The notes below the pieces were generated by a model, which worked only from the letters and a program-made list of their open reading frames with translations, searched no databases and had not been told where the DNA came from. This document shows, piece by piece, positions 1 through 10,556 of a stretch of DNA of 64,000 nt (the stretch's first letter is position 1; every line of letters begins with the position of its first letter). The position numbers and the translations under genes are program-made. The DNA lies in assembly GCA_950022655.1 (NCBI GenBank), contig OX465579.1:82172515-82236514 (forward strand), in the 5' to 3' direction. This DNA is from Alentia gelatinosa. Lineage: Eukaryota; Annelida; Polychaeta; Phyllodocida; Polynoidae.

Positions 1-176
1 ACTGCTCTCACCCCACCAGGCCGGCCGAGCCCTCTAACACTGGAAGTGGCCCCCCCGCACTACTCACTCAGGAAGAGTGGGTGTGCAGAGAGTAGGTCAC
101 CGCACCAACAGCTGTGTCATCCGACCGTTAGGCAAGGGTGGGATGCACTCAGCACACACCAACTCACCAATACAAA
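1..176. other. Left-edge sequence, nothing recognised
   Basis: No gene, RNA or repeat could be supported here. A short open frame crosses it but has no recognisable motif and is probably chance. Confidence 0.4.
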
Positions 177-178
177 TA

Positions 179-356
179 CAGTAGAACCCCGCGTAATCGG
201 ACACCCTCCGTTCCGGGCCAAAGTGTCAGCTTACGCGGGGTGTCGGCTTACGCGGGTTTAAATAAATATCTAATAGAGGGAACCGTTCCGAGCAAGGGTG
301 TCCATTAACGCAGGGTGACCACTTACGCGGGGTGTCCGTTAGGCGAGGTTCTACTG
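179..356. mobile_element. Short pogo/mariner-like MITE (TA target site)
   Basis: The element begins CAGTAGAACCCCGCG and ends with the inverse (AGGTTCTACTG), and TA flanks both ends (177-178 and 357-358). The interior carries repeated ACGCGGGGTGTC-type units. A second, shorter element with the same terminus and the same GGGGTGTCC units lies at 57908-58040. TA duplication and a CAGT start fit the Tc1/mariner/pogo superfamily; no transposase is present, so it is non-autonomous. Superfamily assignment is inference from termini alone. Confidence 0.8.
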
Positions 357-677
357 TAGCTGTCTACATTGAGTATCAAAAGAAATAAAATATGACAGCT
401 CGGACAGATACTATCAGTATCACACAGTACATTAGTATTAGATACTATTCAAGGGGCACATTTAGTTCATTTTATTTTACAATTCAAAAAAGTAAGATAA
501 ATTCAATGTTAGTCACCATCATCCCATGTCTACCGGCGAGATGACAGCAGTTTCTTGGTCCCCAAAGGACCTGGAAACACCCACCTGGGTGGGTAGAATG
601 ACGTCACACTAATGGGGTCTATGAACAGAATCTCCAGTTTATGACCCCAAGCCGCTCCCTGTAACCCTATACCTCCT

Positions 678-2095
678 TGTTGACTCACATTGACAGGCGA
701 ACTTCCAGACGTGTCGGCCATCTTGGAACGTCCGGGTATGTGACTGGTGTTTCCTATCAAGTTTGGTATCTGAAGTATCTTAAGTATTTGAATCTGTACT
801 TCATAAATAACTGTATGTAAATGTTATAAATGTTATATGGTCGAAAATCACGAAATGGCAGCAAATGGGCTATATTTTGAATATCTTAAAAAATCCTTCT
901 TGGAAAATAGTTTCAATAGTTTTCACACGTCTAGGGAATTGTATGGCACAGTCCAGAACCTTAAAACCAGACCTAACTCCAATATTTATTAAAATATTGC
1001 AAAAAACTTGACTGTGTCAAGTCACGACACCAGCATAAAATCGTGCATAAAATAAAATAAAAAAGTGGCAGAATACAATGAGTTTCACTGTTTTTAATGA
1101 TTCACTTATATGCATCTTCCCACCATAAAAGGGTAGGTCTATATGGCTTCCTTCATACTGAACTGAATTTGTGCTATTTTGGTGTAGTTTAGGCAGTCAC
1201 GTTACGACACCCACTAAACTATTAATAGTTCCGGTTCCCTATGATATTAGTAATAGTTCTTTTGTGATATCAAAGGGTAGATATATACCTACACATTGGC
1301 GAAAGAATGAAGTCTCTATCTATATTAGAAAAAAAGTTATCAGCCCAAACGTATTTTTTCGTCACGTTACGACCCCCATCACGTTACGACCCCGTCACAT
1401 TACGACCCCATCACGTTATCACCCGCAGTGGGTCACGTAGGGTCAGGAAAAAGGTAGAATTTTTTTTCCTGTGTTGGGTACATATATAGGTATAAAATGG
1501 CAAAAAAATTAAATCGTTATGTTTATTAGAAAAAAAGTTATGAGGCTCTAAATATTTTTGCATCACGTTACGACCCCCGTCACGTTACGACCCCCGTCAC
1601 GTTACGACCCCCCAGTGGGTATAAGGCCAGGGAGAGCAAAATGATGATAGAAATACATTTTCTATGGATCAAATCAATTTCCCCAGTGTCAGCCCATTCC
1701 CTGGTGGGGGTGTGGACACAGCTTATAAATATGAGCCAGTTTGGGGGTGGGGGGTGGGGGGGGGTCGTAACGTGACGTTTTTATTTTCATATTAGCCCTG
1801 TGCTAAAGCTAATTATGCTAGTTAGTGTTCCCAATTTTGCACATGAGTCCTCTATTATATAGAGATGATATTTGCAAAAGGAATTAATGATCCTCTCAGA
1901 TTTGATTTTTGGGGAAGTTGCTGCTATTTCGTGATTTTCGACCATATGTATCTTTATGATACCTCATCACAAGTTACTATGTGAAATATAAAAGTTATAA
2001 ACTGTCACATGTGTATGCTGACTTTGCTGTAGCTAGAAGTGGCACCATAGTTCTTTCTATCTCAAAATATAACCGAAATAATGGCAGATTTTACA
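678..2095 (+). repeat. 5' LTR of the copia element, split by a transposon
   Basis: The LTR consists of 678-838 and 1948-2095, matching the 3' LTR almost base for base apart from scattered substitutions (for example AGACGTG versus AGACATG). The interruption is the inverted-repeat element at 839-1943 plus one copy of its target duplication. Confidence 0.95.
839..1943. mobile_element. 1.1-kb inverted-repeat transposon in the LTR (TSD ATAT)
   Basis: It starts GGTCGAAAATCACGAAAT and ends with the exact inverse; the terminal repeat is about 26 bp with one mismatch. ATAT flanks it at 835-838 and 1944-1947, and the 3' LTR preserves the empty site (GTTATATGTATC). Inside, the motif TCACGTTACGACCCC recurs at 1196, 1361-1420 and 1562-1612, and once inverted near 1763-1776, like subterminal transposase-binding repeats. 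No transposase is encoded. Superfamily unknown. Confidence 0.9.
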
Positions 2096-2096
2096 G

Positions 2097-2830
2097 ATGA
2101 TGGGAGAACTATGGGAAACTAAGTTTATGGGCTATTTACGCCTACAGAAGCTGCATGCAGTTGTTTTGGAAGAGGGTGACCTGACTGAGGAAGAAGGTGA
2201 GAAAAACAAAGATGTCTTTGCAGAGCTGATCCAGGTCTTAGATGACACCAGTTTGGCTATAGTCATGAAGGAAGTGAAGGAAGATGGAAGGGCAGCACTG
2301 AGGCTCTTAAAAGAACATTATCATGGTTCTGGTAAACCGAGAATCCTTTCTCTTTATTCATTGTTAACATCGTTAAAAATGGCAGATGGCGAGTCCCCCA
2401 CTGACTATATTTTGAGGGCAGAGAAATCCTGGACAGCGCTCAAAGAAGCGGGTGAAACATTAAGTGATGGTCTAATTATAGCGATGTTGTTACATGGTCT
2501 TCCCAAATCATTCAAACTGTTAGAGGTATATGTCACTCAAAGAGAGAAAAACCATGCAGTCAGTGAGTTTAAGAAAGCTTTGAAAGACTTTCAAGAACAT
2601 TCACATCCTACCACGAGTAGTTCAGTGTTGAACGTTAGTGAGTCTGACAGGAAAAACAGTGAAATTATATGTTTCTCTTGTAAACGCAAAGGCTAAAAGG
2701 CAGCTGAATGTAAGAAAAAGAAAGCTAGGTGCTGTGATTTTTGTAAAATCAAATCTCATGATACAGATTATTGCAAAAAGAAACCACATATAAATTGTGA
2801 TGACCGTGGGAAAAATAGTGTTTCACATGT
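2097..2830 (+). pseudogene. copia gag remnant (UBN2-type) with zinc knuckles
   Basis: An open stretch of 199 codons resembles the copia-type Gag domain (WETKFMGYLRLQ near the start, LLHGLPKSFK near codon 140). It ends at a TAA at 2694-2696 that falls exactly where the histidine of the first CCHC zinc knuckle should be (CFSCKRKG, stop, KAAEC). The frame then continues into a second, intact knuckle with spacing C-x2-C-x4-H-x4-C. Gag would package the element RNA into particles; the stop makes this copy defective. Confidence 0.85.
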
Positions 2831-2901
2831 TGAAAACTTTGTATTTAAAGTTGGCACTGATATCATGTTGAATACTGTGAGTGATAACATCTATGTATAC
2901 A

Positions 2902-3273
2902 ATGGTAGATTGTGGAGCGACAGCTCATATTAATTACGGACAAAACAAACTTTACTTCCATGGACCCATCATTTGACCCACAGAAGCACATCATAGAACT
3001 GGCTGACAGTTCTAGGACCACCGGGATCATCAAGGGAAGAGAACGAGTGATGATGTAAACAGTGCTGTACACCAAGTGTGTCTGGATGATGCACTATATA
3101 TTCCTTCTTACCCCAAAGACATATTTTCTGTTCAAGCGGCCACATTTAAAGGTGCTATGCTGAATTTTTCAAATGACTCTGCTGAGCTTATTGCAAATGA
3201 TGGTATGACTTTTCCAATCCAGAAGGAGGGACATCTTTACTATCGATGTTCAATGAAGAACTCAGGTGCATGA
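2902..3273 (+). pseudogene. copia protease region, broken
   Basis: The aspartic-protease motif appears as MVDCGATAHI, where copia elements usually have D-S-G-A; here the serine position is cysteine. The frame differs from that of gag, and several frameshifts and stops follow (TGA soon after the motif, TGA at 3271-3273). The downstream stretch at 3076-3270 with the DALYIPSYPKDIFSV segment is typical of the protease-integrase linker. Confidence 0.75.
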
Positions 3274-3282
3274 TCAGCAGAA

Positions 3283-4546
3283 ATGTGGCATAAAACCATG
3301 GGTCACTACAATGCAGAAGATTTATTGAAACTGCAAAATGTGGTTGATAACATGAAAATAGAGGGAAGTAAGAACTTTGAGTGTGACACATGTGTTTTTG
3401 GAAAAATGCCAAAATCTCAAAACAGAAAGCCTGATAAAAAGGCAAGTAAGCCTCTAGAACTGGTACATAGTGATCTAAATGGCCCGATTGAGCCATTGTC
3501 TAGAGATGGGTATAGATATGTTGTGAATTCTGTTGATGATTTTTCAGGTTGCTCATTTGTGTACTTTTTTCAAAGAAAATCTGATACTTGTAAGGCAATT
3601 CGAAAATTCCTTGCTGATGTAGCTCCATATGGGGATGTCAAGTGTATTAGGACTGACAACGGTACTGAATATGTAAACAAAGAAGTAAAAGAACTATTTC
3701 TAAAGCATAAGATAAAACATGAAAAATCTGCCCCCTACTCACCACATCAAAATGGCACAGCGGAAAGACACTGGCGAACCTTATTTGACACTGCTAGGTG
3801 TTTGATCATTGAGTCAGGTGTGGATAAGACTTTTTGGCATTATGCGGTTTTGGCAGCCAACTACAGTAGAAATAGGTGTCACAATGACAGGTTGAAAGTC
3901 ACACATGTCGAAGCATTTTCTGGTAAAAGGCCGAAATCTTGCAAAACTTCACATTTTTGGTTCTGAGTGTTTTGCATATGTCGAAAGCAAAAAGAAGCTT
4001 GACCCACGTAGCCAAAAGAGAATTTTCATGGGTTACGATAAAGAGACCCCAGTCTACCTTGCATACTTTCCAACTCAAGATGTTGTGAAGCCAGTCAGAT
4101 ATGTGATATTCACAAACAAATTTGTAAAAGATGGTGAAAAATCAAAAGAAATGTGCAATAACTATGATGAGGTAATGCTCCCTGAAAGAAAAGTGTTTGG
4201 TGTAAGTCAAAGAGGTGAGGCACCTGAGAGAAATGATGAACATGTTCTAAATAATGATGCTGAAAACCAGGTACCAATTGAAGGTGACAACAACGAAATT
4301 GCAGATGATGAAAATGTAAACAATGATGATCATGTAAATGGTGAAAAGAGGCATTCAAGTAGAGTCAAGATGAAACCCAAATATTTAAGTGATTATGTTT
4401 TGGAAAATGACAGTGGTGATGACAACAGTGATCATGATGAGTTAAATATGTTCAATATTGATTACTTGTGTACAGTATCAGTACAGAGATGCCTAAGTCA
4501 TTTAAAGAGGCAATGGCTGCCCCAGATGCAGCATCATGGAAAATAG
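3283..4546 (+). pseudogene. copia integrase, frameshifted
   Basis: The N-terminal HHCC zinc site is visible (WHKTMGH then CDTC). The DDE core is complete: HSDLNGP, RTDNGTEY and the E in GTAERHW. A frameshift near 3925-3965 moves the reading frame by one base; the C-terminal part continues in the next frame with the conserved KKLDPRSQKRIFMGYD segment. The region after about 4140 is an acidic, variable linker before reverse transcriptase. The protein would insert the element cDNA. Confidence 0.88.
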
Positions 4547-5362
4547 CAATGGATGATGAGATGCAAGCTCTAAGAGACAGTAACACATTTATTCTGACAT
4601 AGTTACCAGAAGATAAGAAAGCAGTGGGGGGTAGATGGGTCTACTGTGTAAAAGAAGCAGGAAACAAGGAGATACATAAAGCTCGATTTGTAGCCAAGGG
4701 CTATGGGGTAGATTACAATGAAACACATGCTCCAACTGTGAAGTTGACTACTATCCGCACATTGATTAATGTAGCTGTACAAAATGACTTGCATGTCCAT
4801 CAAATGGATGTCAAAAGTGCATACATAAATGCTGACATAGATTGTTACATTTATATGGACTAGGCTGAAGGTTATGAAATTAAGTCAAAGAAAGGAGAGA
4901 AACTTGTGTTATGTTGAACAAATCCTTATACGGATTAAAGCAGAGTGCGAGAAACTGGAATACTCTCTTGAATAATTTTCTTCATGAGATAGGGTTTACT
5001 CGGAGTAAGACTGATCCATGCATGTATTGCAAGGGGGAAGGTGTTGACAGAGTGTTGATTGTCTCATGGGTAGATGATTTGATTGTTGCTTCCTCAAGTG
5101 AAATTTTCCTGCATGAAACAAAGAATTCACTGAAATGCAGATTCAAAATGAAGGATCTAGGTTTGATATCTTGTTCTCTTGGTATTGATTTTAAACACAG
5201 AATTGATGGTATCGAGATGAATGAAAGGAAGAATCTTTGTAAAGTACTTGAGAAATTTGGAATGTTAGACTGTGAACAAAGGGGGACACCTAGTGAACAG
5301 AAGTCACAGATGATGCAGAATCGTTCGATTCTTCACTTTACAGACAGGCCATTGGTAGTTTG
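4490..5362 (+). pseudogene. copia reverse transcriptase, stops and frameshifts
   Basis: Conserved copia RT segments are present: GGRWVYCVKE, ARFVAKGYGVDYNETHAP, HQMDVKSAYINADI and, in another frame, LNKSLYGLKQSARNW and the active-site box SWVDDLIVAS (usually YVDD). In-frame stops occur near 4600 and at 4861, and the frame shifts around 4910 and again near 5360. It is a relic. Confidence 0.9.
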
Positions 5363-5992
5363 ATATATCTCATGGTTTGTACAAGGCCTGACATTTCTTT
5401 TATTGTGTCCAGATTATCACAGTACTGTGAAAAGCCAACAACTGAGCACTGGACTGTGGTAAAACATGTTTTCCATTATTTGAAGGGAACAACGGAATAC
5501 AAACTTTCATTTCACATAGATGATGACAGGTTAAGCCTTACAGGCTACACCGATGCCGATTGGGCAGGTTCTAGTGATAGAAAAAGTACCTCTGGGTACT
5601 GTTTTAAGTTGAACAACTGTAGCTCTGTTGTAGCATGGAAGAGCAAGAAAGAAACTACTGTGGCTCTCTCCACATGTGAGGCCAAATATGTAGCAGTTGC
5701 TTGTGCAACTCAAGAAGCTCAATTTCTGAATCGGTTGATCAACGAGATGTGTGGTGTCAGACATAAAGTGTCACTATTTTGTGAGAACCAGGGAACAATT
5801 TCTTTGGCTAAAAAACATATTGTATCGCAGAGGTCCAAGCATATAAATATAAAGTACCACTTTATTCGAGATACTCTGTTGCTGAAACTCTTGTATGTAC
5901 CAACAAATTCCAGTGTGACTGACATTTTTACAAAGATATTGCCTAAGTGTAAAATCAAGCACCTTAGTGCGGGTTTATTTGGACAGATTTAA
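5360..5992 (+). pseudogene. copia RNase H domain and 3' coding end
   Basis: An open 210-codon stretch gives the RT thumb/connection (MVCTRPDISF, LKGTTEYKL) and RNase H (TGYTDADWAGS, ALSTCEAKYVA). Probable key residues differ from the usual copia pattern: CENQ where CDNQ is normal, and KHINIKYHFIRD where KHIDIRYH is normal. The frame ends at 5992, 84 bp before the 3' LTR. Confidence 0.88.
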
Positions 5993-6067
5993 ACTGTTCA
6001 TAAAGAAATAAGCATCTATATCAGAGATAATATTTGATCCTTTGTAGATGATTATTTTCATAATTTT

Positions 6068-6076
6068 AAGTGGGGG
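6068..6076 (+). promoter_or_regulatory. Polypurine tract of copia
   Basis: AAGTGGGGG lies immediately before the 3' LTR start, where plus-strand DNA synthesis is primed in LTR elements. One T interrupts the purine run. Confidence 0.7.
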
Positions 6077-6386
6077 TGTTGACTCACATTGACAGGCGAA
6101 CTTCCAGACATGTCGGCCATCTTGGAACGTCCGAGTATGTGACTGGTGTTTTCCTATTAAGTTTGGTATATGAAGTATCTTAAGTATTTGAGTCTGTACT
6201 TCATAAATAACTGTATGTAAATGTTATGAATGTTATATGTATCTTTATGATACCTCATCACAAGTTACTATGTGAAATATAAAAATTATAAACTGTCACA
6301 TGTGTATGCTGACTTTGCTGTAGCTAGAAATTCCACCATAGTTCTTTCTATCTCAAAATGTAACCGAAATAATGGCAGATTCTACA
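6077..6386 (+). repeat. 3' LTR of the copia element
   Basis: 310 bp, TG...CA ends, matching the two parts of the 5' LTR and preserving the uninterrupted ATAT target of the nested transposon. Confidence 0.96.
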
Positions 6387-6712
6387 CTCCTCCTCTCCCC
6401 CCCCCCCCCCCCGCCCCTCGTAGACTAACGACCTTTGGCCGATCCTCTAAGATCTAACGTCTATAGGACACTGACAGCAAAAACATATCACTATGAACGA
6501 TTGTCGTGACTAATACAGTGCCCTGGTCCTCCAGAACAACCCTAAATGCCATAGACCGCATTAGTGTGAGGTCATTCTACCTGCTCAAACGGGTCTTTCC
6601 TGGTCCTGTGGGGACCAACAAACCGCTGTCAGCTCACCACTAGACAAGGGAAGATGATAAATAACATCCAATTTATCTGACTTTTCTGAATTGTCAAATA
6701 AAATGAACTAAC

Positions 6713-6977
6713 GGTCGCAGGTGCAGTGACCTAGAGAGTGACTACCGTACTCACTCACTTTTGTTAGTATATGAGTCAAATTATGACATTTAGTACTTTC
6801 AAAATATCATTTTGCTGATGAAAAACTGAGAAAAACATAGATTAAAAAACATAGATTACTATTATTCCTGAAACTGAGCTAAATGTGAGGATCTTCATTC
6901 TCAGCAGGTCACTTTGGTGGCCATCCTGAAAAACGGCAGCCATCTTGGATTTTTAAGTGGCTTGTCAGAATTACTTA
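6713..6977. other. AT-rich spacer, nothing recognised
   Basis: No gene or repeat boundary could be supported. Confidence 0.3.
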
Positions 6978-7590
6978 GGGAGCGTTCATTAATTATCGCC
7001 CAGGGGGGGCACAGTTTTTCTAACACCGATCGATCAAAAAAAGGTTGCCCCCCCCCCATGGGAATACCAAAAAAAAAGTTGCCCCCCCCCCTTGGAATGC
7101 CCACAAAAAACATTCCCCCCCCCCCCCCCCATCGGAATAGGGTAAAAGCACAGAGGAGGCTTAATTGATGTGGCATTTTTTTTCATAAGGCTTTCCTTCT
7201 TTGCTTTAGAACAAACCCAGCTACAGTCAGTCATTTGTCAAAATTTACCAATCTCAGTAGCTAAGTGGTAGGGGTGTTCACCTTAAGCATGGTAGGTCAT
7301 GGCTTCAAACCCCGGTCAGGTTATACCAATTACTTACACAGTACCTACTGCTCATTTGGCTTGACACCTGCCATTAGAATGAGGAGTAAGGGGCTAGTGC
7401 CCGAGTGGGAGAATGGCTGTACCACCAAATTTGGTGATGGTACACACAATATTCACTTCATAAAAATTGCTCAAAAAAGAAAATAAATGAAACAAGTAGC
7501 AAATGAACAGCTGTTGTTGACGGAACAGCACTGATGCAAAAAAAGATGGGGCAGTCTTGAGCAGGACTGGAACACACACCATGTGGAGGC
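6978..7590 (+). mobile_element. Composite repeat with tRNA-derived SINE core
   Basis: It opens GGGAGCGTTCATTAATTATCG, then has three units of a C-tract plus AATACCAAAAAAAA-type spacer. A tRNA-like part follows, with box A TAGCTAAGTGG (7258-7268) and box B GGCTTCAAACCCC (7311-7323), spaced as in Pol III promoters. A full inverted copy lies at 57030-57672, with the same order of C-tract units, boxes and tail (ACTGGAACACACACCATGTGGAG here). A truncated copy of the C-tract part is at 9090-9262. The combination looks like a SINE fused to, or inserted in, an inverted-repeat element. Confidence 0.75.
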
Positions 7591-8049
7591 TAGTTTCAAT
7601 GTCAGTCATTGCCATCTGGAGTCAACTCTGTTGGAGAGGTGCTCACAGTTGCACCACTGGCAGCCAATAGCAGATAATGTCAGCCCTTAGGTATTCCTTG
7701 GCCAGTTTTACAGGAGAGTCCTTGGAGAGCCTATATATGAGAGGTTTCTGTGTCCTCCTTTTAACATATGAACTTGAGTCATATACCTGATTTGAATTAT
7801 AAGATTCTGTAAGAATCATATACATGATTTGAATTGTAAGATTCTGCTAATGTTCTAACCCGAAATCAGTGAATCAACCCCTGCCAAATTGAGGCTGTAG
7901 TTTGCAGCTAGCAGTCTTGCTGGAAGCCCCCATCTTTCCTGTACCCATATAATCAATCATAAAGCTTGACTACCTAGAACCTAATTCTCAATGAAGTCAC
8001 TTATTGAGACTTGGTTGTTCACATTCAAATATCCAGCAGCAACTGCTTT
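7591..8049. other. Repeat-derived spacer, no gene seen
   Basis: Contains a short direct repeat (GATTTGAATTRTAAGATTCTG twice, about 7791-7845). No coding signal. Confidence 0.3.
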
Positions 8050-8760
8050 CTCCATTTGTGCCATCAATTCATAGTCATCAGGCTCCCTTGCAGAATCTCA
8101 AAGGACCTTCACTGTTTCTTGTAGCAGTATCATTGACATGCAAATACAGAAGTTCTGGCAATTTGTTATAGTCTGGCATAGCGTGAGGGATCTTTGGAAT
8201 GAGTCGATCAATCTATGGTGTGGCCCTCAGAAGGAAGTCCCATTTTCTTGCATGCAGAACTCCTTTAACCCATCCACGGCGGGTGATGCCATATGGCATC
8301 AACCGTGCTGGGGCGGGTGATGCCATATGGCATCAACCGTGCTGGGGCGGGTGATGCCAAAAGGCATCATTTTCTTAAATTTGCAAAATTTCGTTTTTGT
8401 GGAATAAAATCGGAAATATTGGATATATCATCATCAAATTTTCACAGAAAATAGATGGAACACCCAGCTAATGATTCTGTGTAAAATGGATAATAAGATT
8501 AATGATAGCATATTTCATTGTGTCCTAAACTATAGAACTATCACAATAGGCCTGAGACCTCCCGCCCCCTGGCGGTATGAATTAGCACTAGTACCCGCCC
8601 TCTACCACATAATATTGACACAGGTACCCGCCCTTAAAGGGTTAAGTACTCAATGCTCTTCGATAAATATGGTAATCTTATTTAAATAAGCAGCAACAGG
8701 GGCATTTTGTAGTACTTGATGTTGTAGTAAATGCTCTTAATTCATCAATGTTGAAGAAAA
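8050..8760. repeat. Dispersed repeat, copy 1 (interrupted by a TTAA element)
   Basis: Shared landmarks with 10460-14800 include TAGTCATCAGGCTCC, TATCATTGACA, GGGATCTTTGG, GCAGAACTCC, AAATATGGTAATCTTA and TTGATGTTGTAGTAAA. In this copy the order is broken by the 381-bp element at 8265-8645. It provides the empty site for the two insertions found in copy 2. Confidence 0.7.
8265..8645. mobile_element. piggyBac-like MITE with TTAA ends and palindromic 34-bp repeats
   Basis: TTAA occurs at both ends (8265-8268 and 8642-8645), with related inverted termini (TTAACCC...GGCGGGT on both strands). The left end carries three tandem 34-bp units at about 8284, 8318 and 8352, each with a palindrome TGATGCCATATGGCATCA (the third decayed to TGATGCCAAAAGGCATCA). 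TTAA duplication is characteristic of piggyBac; no transposase is encoded. Confidence 0.8.
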
Positions 8761-8769
8761 AACTAATGA

Positions 8770-9089
8770 TCTTGTGAGACTGCATTGATTCTGGGACAAA
8801 TGTTAGTGTTTGTCCATTGTTGTCTTCCCCCACATAAGTCTGTCAGACTGAGGGAGGGTGGACACCCATCTCGAATTGGCAAACAGGACTGTGACGATAA
8901 AAACTGAACTCCAGGGAGTGAGACAACTATAGTTACCTTGTGCATTAATCATTATTATAGTTGTACAACTAAGCTGATTTCTTGTGATATGATATGAATG
9001 CATTTCATAATATCAATTTTTGTCATTGAACACAAATATGGGAGTTTGCCTCCATGTTTAGCTGAAAACGTCGACCCCACGACAGAATT
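8770..9089. other. Intergenic, nothing recognised
   Basis: No supported gene or repeat. Confidence 0.3.
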
Positions 9090-9262
9090 AGTGGAAAATT
9101 TTGGCCCCCCCCATGGAAATACCAAAAAAAAGTTGGCCCCCCCCCCCCATTGGAATACCAAAAAAAAAGTTGGCCCCCCCCTGGGAATGCCCCAAAAAAA
9201 GTTGGCCCCCCCCCCCTAAAAACTGTGCCCCCCCTGGGCCATAATTATTGTACGCTCCCTTA
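9090..9262 (-). repeat. Truncated C-tract repeat (same family as 6978)
   Basis: Four units of a C-run followed by TGGAATACCAAAAAAAAGTT-type spacer, ending in GGGCCATAATTATTGTACGCTCCC, the reverse of the family's GGGAGCG terminus. Confidence 0.75.
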
Positions 9263-10459
9263 GCATACCAAGGAGACTCGCTGTACAAAACTTGGTGCTT
9301 GTATCATCATTTGCATGTTTTCCTTGAAAATGTGCCTTTATCTGTTCCACTAATAAGGCATTCCCAAAAAACATTGCCTTTAACTACTGTTCAAGGTCAT
9401 CTCAAGGTCACAAGCTATATGCTTCTCTACCTAGAATATGTTGTGGCACAGAGAAACATCCCATTTGATTTTCTTAGTAGGCCCTACTACAAATATGTAT
9501 TCTGTTACTTTGCTTCTAACTATATTGTTGAATAAGCCCCTGTTGATTCAAATATGGTTTCTACTGGTGCACTCCATGTATATTGATGTTGAACCTGCAA
9601 TATCTCTGGACATCATTTCACTAGCATAATGAAAGAAAGAATATCCAATACCTATGTCTCTCTAATCTTGAATATCAATTGCTGGCATTATAAACCCAAA
9701 ATTTCAACTTTAGAATAACCTGAAAGAAGGTGTTTTCACTAATAGAACCCCTTTTTACCGATTTGACCTCTGTAGATGTGACCTTGACCTTCACAAAGGT
9801 CAACCATATTTTGTGTGGCCAATTCTAACTGGGAGCTATTTCAGTTGTGACCTTTGACAAGAATGTTCACAAAATATATTTTTACACCCACCAGAACTGT
9901 TTTCTTCAGAACTGTAGCTTTCCAATGGTATATGGTATACTTTAGTCTTTTTTGGTGATGGGTGTCACTAGAAATACTGCTCTAACCTCTCAAATGCTGC
10001 AGCACTATTAGTCATGACCTAGCCATTGATATTTGATGTGGTCTGTAGTGGTTGGAATCGTCCCATTAAGGAAGGGAAATAAACTTCAGAAATGTGTTAA
10101 GTTTCCTTCTAAATCCATCATTTTTGTAAATATTCAAGTTTTACCGAGAAATATGACAGAATTCTGAATAAGGTCAGAACTCCCATAAAGATAGGCTGGG
10201 GCCCAGTGCCTTGTTGGTTCCCCGAAACGCATGTGGTGGAGGGCGAATCCACTGAATGACATCAGCACTAATGCGGTCTATATTATACTAATGGAAGAAG
10301 CCTACAGATATGATTACCTTTCATATTTTGAGAAGAAAACTTATCATACCAGCCTGTCAAAGCATCAGTTGTCTTGTGATTGTTGTTGACGAAGTTACTC
10401 ATGACAACGCTTGGAATCCTCTTACCAGAGTTCCCTGCCCTTTTGGACATTGAGCAATG
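9263..10459. other. Intergenic with TGACCTTGACCTT motifs
   Basis: No gene seen. At 9779-9805 TGTGACCTTGACCTTCACAAAGGTCA gives clustered AGGTCA half-sites, like those in the tandem repeat at 13700-14530. At 10250-10285 the block GACATCAGCACTAATGCGGTCTAT matches blocks at 590-632, 29120-29150 and, inverted, 6548-6580, so it is another dispersed repeat. Confidence 0.35.
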
Positions 10460-10556
10460 AGTGTGCTCAGCTGGTAGTCATCAGGCTCCTTTGTATACAT
10501 TCACTGTTCCTGGTAGGGGTATCATTGACAAGCAAACAATTATGTTCCAGCAATTT

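Larger units (their letters stand above)
678..6386 (+). mobile_element. Ty1/copia LTR retrotransposon, degenerate
   Basis: The two LTRs begin TGTTGACTCACATTGACAGG and end TACA. They are flanked by a perfect 5-bp duplication, CTCCT, at 673-677 and 6387-6391. A polypurine tract lies directly before the 3' LTR. The internal region (2096-6076) holds gag, protease, integrase, reverse transcriptase and RNase H in the copia order (integrase before RT). Many stops and frameshifts break the frame, so the copy cannot make its own proteins. The 5' LTR carries a later transposon (839-1943); without it the LTRs are about 309 and 310 bp. No convincing tRNA primer site could be identified after 2095. Confidence 0.97.
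452..6712. mobile_element. Old inverted-repeat element hosting the copia insertion
   Basis: The sequence at about 452-640 (TTTAGTTCATTTTATTTTAC onward) reappears in reverse complement at about 6550-6712, at roughly 75-80% identity over about 160-190 bp. Shared landmarks are the TTGGTCCCC...GGACC(T/A)GGAAA block and the GTAGAATGACSTCACACTAATG block. Copia and its CTCCT target duplication lie between the arms, so the arms are the ends of an older element or a large hairpin. The right arm's inner side (6480-6535) also resembles the right end of the MITE at 52094-52957. Outer boundaries and family are uncertain. Confidence 0.65.

Noticed and set aside
6901..7176. Glycine- or proline-rich open frames over C/G tracts
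   Set aside because: They arise from poly-C/poly-A units of a repeat, with no start context or conserved domain; similar frames occur at 9088-9288 and 57446-57727 for the same reason.
7258..7323. Possible tRNA gene
   Set aside because: Boxes A and B are present, but no acceptor-stem pairing or anticodon arm is clear, and the unit is part of a repeat with a second copy at 57366-57420.
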